Below, piece by piece: positions 1 through 10,542 of a stretch of DNA of 64,000 nt. Numbering within the stretch: the first letter of the stretch is position 1; each line of letters begins with the position of its first letter. The notes under the pieces were generated by a model. It saw only the letters and a list, made by a program, of their open reading frames with translations. It ran no database searches and was not told the origin of the DNA. A program made the translations under genes and the position numbers. The DNA is taken from contig OX463816.1 of NCBI GenBank assembly GCA_949825045.1, positions 20,719,243 through 20,783,242 on the forward strand, given 5' to 3'. Origin of the DNA: Argyresthia goedartella (taxonomy: Eukaryota > Arthropoda > Insecta > Lepidoptera > Argyresthiidae).

Positions 1-1368
1 TGAGGCGGTGGAAAATAATTTAGAAATACGCAAATTTCATGTATCGCTCGCGTTGTCTGCAGCTCACAGAGCCACTAAAAATAAACAGTCCTCAGCTCTG
101 AGAGTTGTCTCAGCTATCTTGTCATGTCACAATGACGCCATGTCAAAACTGTCATTTACTCAGAGATGAGCGCAGTGCCTATATTAATACGGGCCTTCCA
201 TTGGTTATACTGGATAATGAGGATCAAACCTGTCAAATGGCAATGGCAGATCCAACGTTTTCTGAGCTCGTCCTTCAACCTATCTAATATATCCTCGTAG
301 AAACCTAATTAAATGGGTTCAGGTACTACAATTTCTCGAATCCACGACATCAAGAAACTGGTTTTTGTCACAGAATTTGTTGACAATGTGACGTGTCGCT
401 TGTTACAAACCACAGGACACAATTATGCTACAAACAAACAGTGATGCCCTCTACCAAAAAGTTTTGTATGTATTTTTAATATCTTGTGACCCTTGCCGAT
501 ACGCATCTTTTGACACCCCAAACATTGACGTAGCCCTAAAACTCACAACACTAAGGCGAATTCGCACTCTCAGCGAAAAGTTTTTATTATGATATGTATA
601 GATAAAGTAGTATATGTAATTGTACATAACTAAGCATTAAAACACTCGTATGATGTTGTAATTCAAACCCACGCTCGAATTTTGATGCCCTTCATTATGT
701 ATCATTCCTATAAACTATTATAACTTAATTTAAATTTATACATAGGTGTAACTTAAGAGTACCTACATAAGCGAAAGAGACTAGTCAGCACGACACAGGG
801 AATCCTAGCGAGGGGTCTAGAGATTCCATAAAAATAAAAGTTGTTAACTCATTTCACTTGTGGAACGTTGTGACAGTGCAAGTGACCGGCGGCGACCGGG
901 AGCCGGACAATTTTTTCATAGGTGTTGAACTTTTTTTTTCTTTTTTTTTAATCTTATTTATTTTATAAGCCATACATCTTATGATTAAGTCAGCTTAAAA
1001 ATAATTAACAAAGTTACAGTGCTTACAGTATTACTTTAACAAAAGAAAATAACAATAAATAAATCATAAATTGGTTAGTTACATAAGTATTTTGTAGTGT
1101 TCCCATCTGAGATTCAAAGAGGTTATCAAGAAACTGTTGAACTTTGTTACAAAACAATAAGGTTCAACATCGCGGGCCATTTTTGTATGGCATTTATGGA
1201 GGGTTTATTATTATTTACTGTACTCTTATTAAGCTGGTTAAAAAGAGAAAGGCAGACAGTACATTGAACCACATTCTAATTACATAATTATTTGATACTC
1301 TATACTAATAAAAATGGACGATGAAACTAAAAACTATGATATTAGGCGCATTTACCCTATGAGTAAGT
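1..1368. other. Non-coding flank
   Basis: I see no supported gene here. The stretch is AT-rich with short open frames only, including one 60-codon frame at 105-287 with no recognisable motif. A pyrimidine-rich run lies near 930-950. It probably consists of old repeat remnants, but I cannot assign a family. Confidence 0.5.
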
Positions 1369-1394
1369 AAACGAGTAAGCATCCGGCCGCCCTC
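1369..1394 (+). repeat. Left piece of an inverted-repeat element split by a LINE
   Basis: The 26 bases ending in ccggccgccctca match 6907-6932 almost exactly. There they lead directly into the terminal inverted repeat of a short element. Here the match stops where LINE A begins, and the missing continuation (cctcagaacggatcg) reappears at 6221-6235. This is seen directly and implies that LINE A inserted into a copy of this repeat. Confidence 0.6.
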
Positions 1395-1692
1395 ATAATT
1401 CATTCATAATTCATTTATTGATTTGTGAGACACAAGTACATCAGGTGTAATGGTTGATAAAATATAGCTTCTTTTGTGCTCTACCTAAATAGGCATACAA
1501 ATCTTATGTCACAAGTAAAACTTTTTAAATAATTTTATAAAAATACAATTAAATACAGTATGTCAAAAATTAAAAGATTAAGTTAATATTAAAAAAACAA
1601 TTTAAATAAATACAAAATTAATGTCAATGATAAAAATATACATGTCAGCGTGTCAATAATTACAAACTAAATTAATAAATATCTGATCTAAA

Positions 1693-4563
1693 TTACAATT
1701 TATCTTCAAAGAACTCTTTCATGTCATAATAGCATTTATTAGTCAGCATGTCATATAATTTTCTTTTAAATTGAATAGTATTTAGCGATTTTAGATTATC
1801 TGGCAACTTGTTACATATTTTTGGTCCCATGACCACAATGCTTTTTTGTTTGAAGGCTGTTTTACAGGATTCAATTTTTAGTTTATGTGGATGCCGTATT
1901 GTTCTAGAGCTATTTTCATGCGCCTTTGGAAATAGCGACTCGTTTGTTTTGACAAAGACAGCAACTTCATATACATATAGACAGGTAAGTGTAAGAATTT
2001 TCAGTGCCTTAAAATATGGCTTACAGGTTTCGGTAGATTTTAACTGACACATCGCTCTCAGACATCTTTTTTGGGCTTTAAATATTGTAGTTACTTCAGT
2101 GCAATTGCCCCAAAATACAATTCCAAACCGCAATGTTGACATTACATACCCGTGGAAAGCTGACAGTACGGCGTCTCTACTAACAATTTTTGATAACTTG
2201 TATAAGGCGTAGGCAGATTTACTAAGCTTATTGCACGTTACCTCGGCTTGGTATTTCCAGCTTAAGTTATGATCTATCGTCAAACCTAAAAACTTGGTGA
2301 CATGTTCTTGCTGGATTGCTACATTGTTGTATACCAAGTTTACAGGAGGTGGATTGGTTTTTTGTGTAAAGTGCATAATTTTAGTTTTGCTTAAGTTAGC
2401 CTTTAAACAGTTTGATTCTAGCCATGACATTATTTCTTGGAGAGTTTTATTTATTTCGTGTTCGTAATTTTTATTTTCTGATTTTTTTATGACCGCTGTG
2501 CTGTCGTCAGCAAAGAGGGTCATAGGGTAGCTTACATTCAGCGGCAAATCGTTAATGTAGAGCAAAAAAATCAATGGGCCGAGTGTACTGCCTTGCGGGA
2601 CTCCATGTAGAGACAAGCGGTCATTTGAAGTATATGTTACTTCGTTGTTTGTCTCTATGCAAATATTTGAGAGTTGAGTTTGTTGTGTTCGCCCGTTTAA
2701 ATATGATTTTATGAGTTTAAAAGCTGTACCTCTCACTCCATAGAATTCCATTTTTTGTAGCAAAATTTTGTGATTAACGTAGTCGAATGCTTTTGTCATG
2801 TCCATTTCAATAGCCGATACTGGAACTCTAGAATCTACGCATCGTATTATATCCGCAAGAAAGTCGTATATTGCGAGATTAATACTTTTTCCTTTTCTGA
2901 ATCCTTTTTGCTGCTCTACTAATATATTATATTTATCGAGATAGTTGTAGACCGAATTATAAATAACATTTTCAAATATTTTGGAAATAATTGGAATTAA
3001 GGCAATTGGTCTGTAATTGTTAACCGAGTTTTTATCGCCTTTTTTATAAATAGGCTTAATTATCGTTGTTTTCAATTTTGCAGGGAAAGTCCCGTTAACA
3101 ATGCATAGATTTATTATGTGGCTTAGATGGGGTGAAATTATTTCATTAACGTATTTTATCATGTTAGTGCTAATGTTATCATAGCCTACGCTTGTTTTAT
3201 TTTTTAATGATTTTATTATTTTGATTATGTCATACGAAATTGTAGGTGATATAAATAATGAAGATGATTGAGAATTGAATTTTAGGTTATATGTCATATG
3301 TAGGTCCATAGGTGGAGTTGTTATTTGGTCTATGAAGTGGTCATTAAATGTGTTTGCAATTTTTATTGGTTCTGTAATCAATGTATTATTATCGTCCTTT
3401 AGTTTTCTAATGGGTGCCCTGGGTTGATAAGGTTTAGTGCTGTTAATAATTTTCCAAGTTGTTTTTGACTTATTAACTGACGTTCTAATTAAATGACTGT
3501 TTATAGATTTTTGTGTCAGCTTTATAATTTTTCTTAATCTTTGAGTATAAGTTTTTAGAGCATATTTATTGACTTCACTTGGATTTATCCTATTGTTCCA
3601 AAGCAGAGTCCTTTGCCTTTTTGTACATAATTTTATACCTTTTGGTATCCATCTGACTCTCTTTTCGCAGGAGATTTTAATATATTTTAATGGGAAACAT
3701 AGCTCATACAGCAAAAGAAAAATGTCAAGAAATCGGTTGTATGCCTCATTTGGGTCGTCAGTAGTGTATAAGTCAGTAAATTTCCATTGATTTAGGTACT
3801 CTTTGAATTTTTTTAGATTTTCGTCACAGTAGTCCCTCCGTTTTATCCGCCAGAATTTCAGTTTACATGTTTTTTTGACATTGCATTTCAATATTTGAGC
3901 TGTATGGTCAGACAAACCTAAATCGACGACCTCAGCCTGACAGCAAGTAGCATCATTGTGAGCAAAATTGTCAATGCATGTTTTGCTTTGTAGTCTTGTG
4001 GGCTCATTTATTGCTAAGGTTAAGTTGTGACTTGTTAAAATATGGATAAATTTTTGAGAGGTTTTATTTGGCTTCAAAATGTCTATATTAAAGTCACCAC
4101 AGAGTACAACTGTCTTGTCACGTTTTTTGTTAATTAATTTCAGCAACTTATTTAATTGTGTGAAGAAAATTTTTAATTCCGTAGCTAGCATTTTTGGGAC
4201 TCTATAGAGACATAGTATTATAAACGCGTAGTCTGTCAACTCTACTGCACAACATTCCATATTACTTGAAATAGAAATGTCCTGCAGCTCTACACTTTTA
4301 TATTTTATCCCGTTCTTCACAAGTATACATGCACCTCCCCTTTTTACATTTTGTCTGGAGTAACATGATGCCAAGTTATAGTTGGGTATGCATAGTTGAT
4401 CCTCATATCCTGACTCTATAAAATGCTCTGTGCAACAAATTACATCTATACATTTTCCTAATGAATCTAAATTTGATAAATGTACACTTAACAAGTCTGA
4501 TTTACTTATAAGTCCAGCTATGTTTTGATGTAAGATAGAGATACTGTTATAGGCGAAAAAACT
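1693..4563 (-). CDS. LINE A ORF2: endonuclease / reverse transcriptase
   Basis: This is the retrotransposon polymerase. It nicks target DNA and primes reverse transcription there. The N-terminal exonuclease-endonuclease-phosphatase domain shows ICCTEHF, VVLCGDFNIDIL and LGLSDHTAQIL. The reverse transcriptase shows NNYRPIALIPIISKIFE, DMTKAFDYVNH, HGVPQGSTLGPLIF and the catalytic LFADDSTAV. The frame is open from 4563 and overlaps the end of ORF1 (stop 4547-4549) in a +1 register. There is no ATG before the endonuclease motifs, so expression by re-initiation or frameshifting at ORF1's end is likely (inference). The frame is uninterrupted for about 950 codons. Confidence 0.85.
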   Translation of the reverse strand, partial: SFFAYNSISILHQNIAGLISKSDLLSVHLSNLDSLGKCIDVICCTEHFIESGYEDQLCIPNYNLASCYSRQNVKRGGACILVKNGIKYKSVELQDISISSNMECCAVELTDYAFIILCLYRVPKMLATELKIFFTQLNKLLKLINKKRDKTVVLCGDFNIDILKPNKTSQKFIHILTSHNLTLAINEPTRLQSKTCIDNFAHNDATCCQAEVVDLGLSDHTAQILKCNVKKTCKLKFWRIKRRDYCDENLKKFKEYLNQWKFTDLYTTDDPNEAYNRFLDIFLLLYELCFPLKYIKISCEKRVRWIPKGIKLCTKRQRTLLWNNRINPSEVNKYALKTYTQRLRKIIKLTQKSINSHLIRTSVNKSKTTWKIINSTKPYQPRAPIRKLKDDNNTLITEPIKIANTFNDHFIDQITTPPMDLHMTYNLKFNSQSSSLFISPTISYDIIKIIKSLKNKTSVGYDNISTNMIKYVNEIISPHLSHIINLCIVNGTFPAKLKTTIIKPIYKKGDKNSVNNYRPIALIPIISKIFENVIYNSVYNYLDKYNILVEQQKGFRKGKSINLAIYDFLADIIRCVDSRVPVSAIEMDMTKAFDYVNHKILLQKMEFYGVRGTAFKLIKSYLNGRTQQTQLSNICIETNNEVTYTSNDRLSLHGVPQGSTLGPLIFLLYINDLPLNVSYPMTLFADDSTAVIKKSENKNYEHEINKTLQEIMSWLESNCLKANLSKTKIMHFTQKTNPPPVNLVYNNVAIQQEHVTKFLGLTIDHNLSWKYQAEVTCNKLSKSAYALYKLSKIVSRDAVLSAFHGYVMSTLRFGIVFWGNCTEVTTIFKAQKRCLRAMCQLKSTETCKPYFKALKILTLTCLYVYEVAVFVKTNESLFPKAHENSSRTIRHPHKLKIESCKTAFKQKSIVVMGPKICNKLPDNLKSLNTIQFKRKLYDMLTNKCYYDMKEFFEDKL

Positions 4564-5749
4564 CTAGCTCCTTTTTTTCCTCTGCATTAACTTGCTGATT
4601 TCCATCCTTTTCTCCTCTATTGTTGATGTTACCATGCTGCTGTGTTACTTTAGTGCTTATTACGTTTGATAGTGCTTTAAGGTCTGCAAAGATTTGTTTC
4701 ATTCCCATGTTATTTAGCGCTAACTGCCGCCCCGAGAACATGTCGTGATCGTAGGTAAGGTTTTCATTGGAGTCCAGAATATGCGCATACTTATGGCTCA
4801 TATTATCTAACCAGAGTAGGTTGTTTAACATCTCAATCCTGGAGTTGAACATGGTGAGGTTCGGACCAAATTTAAATACAGGCAAACAGAGGATAATGTT
4901 TGTGTGTTGTATTCTTAGGAGTGTGCATCTTATGTTTTCTATAATTTCAAAGTAGTTATTGGTTTCCACGAAGTCTGTTTCTCCAATTATTACGATGCAG
5001 TAATCCTTACTTGTATGGTCTTGCAGCTTTATTTCAATATTCTTAAGGAGTACTTTGATGCCGACATTCCTAGTCAAATAGTGACACAGCTGAGTATTTC
5101 TGTCGAAGGTTTCCTGCGCAATTGTGAGGACGCTATTCTGTGAATTGCTGCTCAATATAGTTACTTTTCTCGTTAATGGTTTTATTTTTTCCTCATGCGT
5201 GCTTGGCGCCCTTGTTTCGTGCTGTAATGCAGACTTTGAATTCACATGTTCATTTTGTTGACCTGTTGGCTCTTTATGGGCTTTTTTTATTTTATTTTTA
5301 GAGTTAACGCCTAGCATAAGCCACTGCGTGAGGTCTACCGTCTGTTGTTCATTTGAAATTGAGGTAGTCGGTGTATCGTGACGCCGAGGAGTAGATTTGG
5401 ATGATTTGCTTTTTTTCCTTTTTGGAGTTATACAATCATTTTTTAGGCTTTCTGTTACCTTTTTGCACAATTCATTTGTTTTTTTCAAATCGTCAAAATT
5501 TTTATGTAAGCGTCTATTTTCTAAATTCAAATTTTCTATCTCTTTATGAGCTGTTTTTAGCTCTCGTTTCAGAACTTCAATTTGTTTTTTAAGCTCCGTG
5601 ACTTGGTTCTCGTCGTCGTCAGAGATTGCGGGCAAACTACTACTGGTGCCATCTAGGGGATCTTTGGTGGTATCTAGTTCCTCATCGGTCAACTGTGACT
5701 CTGATCGTGTTCGCGGCTTTCTGAATGTTATGTTTGCAAAGAAACTCAT
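4547..5749 (-). CDS. LINE A ORF1: coiled-coil, SGNH-like ORF1 protein
   Basis: ORF1 encodes 400 residues starting at ATG (MSFFANITFRKPRTRSES). Residues about 45-105 form a strong heptad coiled coil (VTELKKQIEVLKRELK onward), followed by a basic Lys/Ser-rich segment. The C-terminal half (about residues 215-350, with DYCIVIIGETDFVE) resembles the esterase-like domain of CR1-type ORF1 proteins. Known ORF1 proteins bind the element RNA and trimerise through the coiled coil. The stop overlaps the ORF2 frame by 17 bases, indicating coupled translation. Confidence 0.75.
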   Translation of the reverse strand: MSFFANITFRKPRTRSESQLTDEELDTTKDPLDGTSSSLPAISDDDENQVTELKKQIEVLKRELKTAHKEIENLNLENRRLHKNFDDLKKTNELCKKVTESLKNDCITPKRKKSKSSKSTPRRHDTPTTSISNEQQTVDLTQWLMLGVNSKNKIKKAHKEPTGQQNEHVNSKSALQHETRAPSTHEEKIKPLTRKVTILSSNSQNSVLTIAQETFDRNTQLCHYLTRNVGIKVLLKNIEIKLQDHTSKDYCIVIIGETDFVETNNYFEIIENIRCTLLRIQHTNIILCLPVFKFGPNLTMFNSRIEMLNNLLWLDNMSHKYAHILDSNENLTYDHDMFSGRQLALNNMGMKQIFADLKALSNVISTKVTQQHGNINNRGEKDGNQQVNAEEKKELEFFRL

Positions 5750-5802
5750 CTTTTTCAGTATAGATGTCGCTCACCACGAAGAGAAATACAAAAAAATATT
5801 TT

Positions 5803-5876
5803 GTAACACGGGCAGGATTGAACCTGAGGTCACTGCACCACAGTGCGTGTTAGTGGCCACTAAGCCACGGCGACAC
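5803..5876 (-). repeat. tRNA-like (SINE-head) sequence
   Basis: On the minus strand there is an A-box-like tggcttagtgg followed about 40 bases later by a perfect B-box-like ggttcaatcc, then AT-rich DNA. The spacing fits a pol III type 2 promoter, but acceptor stem pairing and an anticodon loop are not convincing, so this is a tRNA-derived SINE head rather than a tRNA gene. It lies in the 5' region of LINE A, so it may be part of that element's leader. Confidence 0.45.
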
Positions 5877-6235
5877 TAACATTCAGTTGCTAATTCTTTG
5901 ATTGTATCTTAGTAGGGAATGTGTTTGATGTGACGGAACTTTTGTTTATGTCTCAAGGTCGGATTGATGCCGGTTATTGAACTCACACGCACACTCACGT
6001 TCACTATTTTGAATGCAAACGATATTTTGGTTCAGTTTTTTGTTGATTACTGCCACAGTTTCGGTTTTATTTTTATTCTGTTTTCACAGTTTTGTTGTAC
6101 ACTAAATTATATACTCGATTTTGTGCCTTTTTAACTGGAAACTTCACTTTTTACCACGGTTTCTATTATATTTCTTAGAGAGAAGTTGTACTCGACCGCT
6201 TTTTATGACACTTCTAATAACCTCAGAACGGATCG

Positions 6236-6604
6236 CTGCGTCCACTTCTCGACTCCAGCCTCCCTCTGAGGGCGAAGCTCGGGATCTACAAGTGCTACGT
6301 GAGATCCCGCCTCACCTACGCGGCTCCGGCATGGTACGCCCTGTGCTCGGAGACGAACAAACGGAGACTCCGAGCCCAAGAGAACCTCTCTTTGCGTACC
6401 ATCGTCGACGCCCCCCGCTACGTGAGGAATGCGACGATCCAGAGGGACCTCAGATGGGAACCAGTGGACCAGTTTGTCCAGAGGCTGGCGAAGGGCATGT
6501 TCGCGCGTGCGGATAGCTCACAACATCCGCATATCCGCGACATGGCGCCGTACCACGCGCGCCCGCCCGACCGCCGCCGCCTGCCACGCGACCTGGTTGC
6601 CTAG
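6236..6604 (+). pseudogene. Jockey-type reverse transcriptase, C-terminal fragment
   Basis: The frame is open from the truncation point and encodes the last ~120 residues of ORF2: the post-RT thumb region with [16 protein letters not shown] and ending LPRDLVA. It is nearly identical to the end of the copy at 47620-48714. It lacks the catalytic FADD motif and endonuclease and cannot be active alone. Confidence 0.85.
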
Positions 6605-6777
6605 CCGGCGATCATCCAACAGAACACCCCTCGTGAGAAGATCTCCACCGCCCGCGAGGGCCCCCCGATGACCTGTCCATAGGAGTGGACAGAGGCGCTT
6701 CTTCAGGAAGAGATCCGATGATCTGACCCTGACTCCCCACGCCCCAGAATGGGTGCGTGAGATGAATTCTTGATTGA
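6236..6777 (+). mobile_element. 5'-truncated jockey-type LINE with 13-bp target duplication
   Basis: This is the terminal 542 bases of the same LINE family as 47445-49358. It is bounded by a perfect 13-bp direct repeat tcagaacggatcg at 6223-6235 and 6778-6790. A 5' truncation with an intact 3' end (ending ttcttgattgat, as in the other copy) is the normal product of target-primed reverse transcription. It sits inside the short inverted-repeat element described at 6811-7082. Confidence 0.85.
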
Positions 6778-6810
6778 TCAGAACGGATCGGCGACCGACG
6801 TATACGTTCT

Positions 6811-7082
6811 GAGGGCGGCGCGTTGACTGTTTACACCATGCGTTGGCTTGCGAACGGATGCGGTAGAACTGATCGTGTAAGTCCCCTTTTTGGATAAAAG
6901 CAGTGAAACGAGTAAGCATCCGGCCGCCCTCAGAACGGATCGGCGACCGATGCGACGTCGAATCGGCCGCCGCCACCTAGCGCGGCGACTGATCCGGTCG
7001 CCGATACGTTTTGAGGGCGGCGCGTTGACTGTTTACACCATGCGTTGGCTTGCGAACGGATGCGGTAGAACTGATCGTGTAA
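6811..7082 (+). repeat. Short TIR element (MITE) and duplicated flank
   Basis: 6924-7020 is a 97-bp sequence with about 26-bp terminal inverted repeats starting ccgccctcagaacg and ending the complementary cgttttgagggcgg. The 70 bases beginning gagggcggcgcgttgactg occur twice, at 6811-6880 and 7013-7082, so a second copy of the element precedes it. That first copy is the one interrupted by LINE A and by the jockey fragment. No coding capacity is present. Confidence 0.65.
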
Positions 7083-7869
7083 ATCCCCTTTAAGGAAGAC
7101 ATTTCAAAACAGACATTGCATTCAAATATGCCCATTACATTTAAAAACTCCGATTACATGGATTCATACTACCAGCCCCGTAAGTTTGTGGACTTAGTAT
7201 GGCATAAGGTACTCTAGATCTACATCATCTATATATATACTAAGGTAAGTGCGGTAAATAAGGACCACCTTAATTAAAAAATAATGTATTAATATTACTA
7301 ATGAAATTATGAATAAAAACAAGTCTTTAGAAGAATATTTGCTTTATTGGGATAAAGAAAAAGTACAAATGTTGGTGAAACATATGAGATGTGAATTTAA
7401 TTTAGTCCTTTTAAAAAAAGCTTATTGTGGACCTTATTAAACCACGGTATTTTAAAAGGGGCCACTTTCCAACTTATAATTTAAGATATGAAATCAAGAA
7501 AAAAATACAAAATATTACTTTTTTCCAGCATACATCAATCAACTTTTGGCATCAAAAATATATAAATTAAATGTTTTATTAACAGAAAAACAAAATAATG
7601 GACCTTATTAAACTCACAGAAACAAAACGATTTCGAAAACACTTTAAACATGTATATTTTAAACAAAGAATATACATTTTTAACAAACTATTGGCAACTC
7701 TTTTTAAATCTTTTCAAAAACAATAAAAATAAACATTGGAAAGATAATACTGGCCCTTATTACACTTATGAAAAGTAATTTTGAGATCACACATAAAAAA
7801 TAATGAGATCAGTCTGTCCTTCCTTGGATGATTCTCTATAAACGGATCAGTCATTCAGATCATAAATGT

Positions 7870-8232
7870 CTAATTATAATTACAGAATAAGCAATCAAAA
7901 TCAACGTCATTTTTCGTAAGGCCCAAACATTCCTCGTGGTACCATCTTTGGCATGTTGGGCATTGTCGCATGTATTCAAAATTTTCTGTGAAACAAGCAT
8001 AGCAGTACCATTTATCATCTGCATGGTTCACTTTGTTTTTACCTTTAATAGCTCCACTATTTTTCGTTTGACATGTCTTTCCTTTTTTATTTGTGCATTC
8101 TTTCTTTGAGTTTGCCTTCTTGCTAGGTTTGTCCTTACTTTTTACTTTCTTACGTTTCTGTTCGTTTTCTTTTACTTTCTTTTTCTGGATATCTTTTCTG
8201 TTTTCTCTTTCTGTAAACAAATCTTTCGTCAC
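7870..8232 (-). pseudogene. Zinc-finger (PHD-like) C-terminal part of the pogo protein
   Basis: This 120-codon frame is lysine-rich at first and then Cys-rich: WYCYACFTENF, CPTCQRWYHEECLGL and a final CLFCN. The spacing (C-x2-C, C-x2-C, H-x2-C, C-x2-C) fits a PHD or RING-like zinc finger, as found at the tail of some insect pogo/Tigger transposases. It is separated from the transposase frame by about 200 bases that contain a 16-bp fold-back, so the protein is probably broken. It could instead be a separate exon of the transposase. Confidence 0.5.
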
Positions 8233-8272
8233 TATCCGGGCTTTATAATTGATGGCTTTACGCCTTGGTATT

Positions 8273-8311
8273 AACTTAGGTATCGTGAAGAATACTCACG
8301 ATACCTAAGTT
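8273..8311. repeat. Fold-back palindrome, 16-bp arms, 7-bp spacer
   Basis: aacttaggtatcgtga and its exact reverse complement are separated by agaatac. The palindrome lies within the region that should encode the pogo linker and disrupts it. It looks like a local inverted duplication. Confidence 0.85.
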
Positions 8312-8436
8312 TGGTGTCGGTATTAATTGTCGGAATTCAGTTTTAGTGCTTTTCTGAGACTTCAACCTGACTAATGGAACCTCGTCTTCTGAATCGTCTT
8401 CTGTAGAATAATGTTCCCGCCTTCTTTTGTTGATGT

Positions 8437-10059
8437 TTACAAATGAAGATACATCGACAGGTTTAATAGGAGTACGTTCGCCGCAGCCACGATATCGTCA
8501 TCTTCAGAAGAGCTATATATTTGGCTATATAGCGGCTGACGTTTATGAGGCGAAAACGTCATATTGACGGAAGAATCGGAGCTGTAAGTAATCGGTCTTC
8601 TGATTGCAGCGCTAGGCGTACTTGATTCAGATTCTTCAGAACCAGAATCTGTTGTGGTGTAGTCAACCAAACGTTTCTTTACTCCAACACTGCTAACAGG
8701 AGAAGGTAGGCTATAGTTTTGTATTAAAGACGGCGAGCCATCAATAATGGTCTCGTCCGAATCACTGCTATGGCTCCGTGTTGCGCGCTGGGCTCTCAAG
8801 CCTGAAGGGCCAGGAGTCGGAGACACTTGCGACTGGTCTAGTTCTCCGACCTGGTTTTCTTGCATCGGGTGATTGGTCGGTATTGACGGTTGATAGGCTT
8901 CATCTGGAATGGCATTTGGGTCAAAAGGATAAAGCCCGGTAGCTTTAAACCCGTTGACAATATTGGAATGGGTCATACATTTAGACTATATTTTGCTTAA
9001 GATGGAATTGAATCTGGCTTTGGTAATTGTTCTGCCGGGGTATTGGTACAGATATGATAAAGCTTCTTCATCCCAGTAAACCTCAAATGATTTGTTGACA
9101 CTTCTGTCAAGTGGCTGGAGCCAGTGAGTGGTGTTGGATGGCAAACAGTATAAAACTATATTTTCTTTCTCCGCTGCGTCTACAATACTATAATCAAAGT
9201 GGCAAGAAGCGCCATCAAAAACAAGTAAACACTTGCCGGGAGTTTTGTACTTTCCCAAGTGATGGATGAATTCTGTAAACAGAGACGTTGTCATGGACCC
9301 TTTTTTTGCCATTCGTACCAATGATCCAGATGGCAAATTATCATTGAATTCTGGCTTCATTCTCTTCCCCTTAAACAGTATCATCGGCGGGATAGCAGTG
9401 CCTACTGCATTTACGCACATGGCAATAGTTACGTTTTCTGCGTGCTCTGGTGCAACCAAGGGCACATTTTTAGCCCCTTTTTCTGTTAAGACCACTGGTT
9501 GATTATGTATGGTTAACCTACAACCTTTTTCATCCATATTATATAGACGTCCGGGGCTCTCTCTAATCAGTTCTTTGTATATTTTTTTATATTCGTTAAA
9601 GTGCTGATTTACGATTGGTTTATTAACTTTCTGAGCCCTTCCTGGATTTAAGATCTGTACCTTTCGCTTTGACATATCGGAGTTTCGCTTCAAATACAAT
9701 TTTAACCAATCCTTTCCTGCTCGTTTTTTGGAGCGATTAAATTTGTTTGGAATGTCATTTTCGTCACAAAAAACGTAAGCTTGGTGTCGAATTGATTTTG
9801 GTTTTAACGGTAAGCCTACAGTAGCAAGTCTTTTTATTCGCGTGGCCAAATCAGTCTCTTGCTCTTTTGTTAAAATTGTACGACGCCCAATTTGTTTTTC
9901 GACTTTGCCACTTTTCAAATGATTGACTAAAGTTCTTCTGGGAATAGAATAACGCGCGGCTGCTGCACGTTGTGACATTCCTCCCCGGACGGCAGTCATA
10001 GCATCTTCTAGTTGTTTCAGTGTCCACGAACCTCGTTTCTTCTTAGGAGGTGGTTCCAT
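8437..10059 (-). pseudogene. Pogo-type (DDE) transposase, one nonsense codon
   Basis: Cut-and-paste transposase. The likely start is MEPPPKKKRGSW at 10059; an upstream in-frame ATG lies at 10113. N-terminal: a helix-turn-helix of Pipsqueak/CENP-B type (LEDAMTAVRGGMSQRAAAARY). Catalytic core: LYNMDEKG (first Asp), LLVFDGASCHFD (second Asp) and SNTTHWLQPLDRSVNKSF (third). An in-frame TAG at 8986-8988 interrupts an otherwise continuous frame (…NSILSKI stop SKCMTHSNIV…). The C-terminal part (8437-8976) retains NGFKATGLYPFDPNAI, typical of pogo/Tigger proteins, and a Ser-rich tail. The stop makes this copy a probable pseudogene. Confidence 0.85.
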
Positions 10060-10361
10060 GATCCTGTACAAGCAAAATAAGCTTTTGCAAAAGATATCAA
10101 GCAAGCAAAACATAATTAGAGATTCACGAATTCTGACCCTTTTTTTGGAAACTTTAATACTTGACTTTTTTAACTTTCAACAAAGAAATGATAAAAAGAA
10201 ATGAAATATATCTTGTCTCCCAAACGCCTAAACCAAATGAAAAAGAAAAAAAAACAGGTATTTTAAGCAATTAATTATCTTAGTGTGATTGGAAAGTAAT
10301 ATTTTCATATGTTTAATAAGAGCCGGCCCATTTACCCGCCACGAATGTGGCCCTTATTAGG

Positions 10362-10542
10362 CTTTGCAACGAATCATGCGAGACTCTTTAAAAATTTCTT
10401 TATTTATTAATGAAAAGTCAAAACTTACCTTGATTAGACAACACTGTTAACTTAAATTTATTGTTTTATGTTGAAAAACACAGAAAACAGCGTATTTTTG
10501 ACAATATTTCTATATTTTCACAAAAAAATAATAGTAACACGG
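10362..10542. other. Short spacer before the BEL element
   Basis: No gene is seen. This is AT-rich DNA ending in the 5-bp target site cacgg (10538-10542) that is duplicated after the BEL element at 17874-17878. Confidence 0.6.

Larger units (their letters stand above)
1395..6220 (-). mobile_element. LINE A: near full-length two-ORF non-LTR retrotransposon
   Basis: The element reads on the minus strand: a 5' region (about 6220-5750), ORF1 (5749-4547), ORF2 (4563-1693) and a 3' region ending near 1395 in a short ATTCATA-type repeat. The flanks at 1394 and 6221 are the two halves of one short repeat and share cctca, so this is a candidate target duplication. ORF1 is a coiled-coil plus SGNH-like protein, and ORF2 has endonuclease and reverse transcriptase, an arrangement typical of CR1/jockey-group elements. 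Both frames are uninterrupted, so the copy is probably recent. The exact 5' end is inferred from the flank match. Confidence 0.7.
7257..10361 (-). mobile_element. Decayed pogo-superfamily DNA transposon
   Basis: The element holds a pogo-type transposase on the minus strand (8437-10059) and a zinc-finger tail (7870-8232). The motif ggaccttatta or ggcccttatta recurs at 7428, 7600, 7751 and 10348, and its complement at 7257, so the ends carry repeated subterminal motifs. I could not fix the terminal inverted repeats. A related ggcccttaataggcc at 18036-18050 raises the possibility that the BEL element inserted inside the pogo 5' end. Boundaries are approximate. Confidence 0.55.

Noticed and set aside
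5803..5876. Functional tRNA gene
   Set aside because: Box A and box B are present, but stems and anticodon loop do not pair convincingly. A SINE head is more likely.
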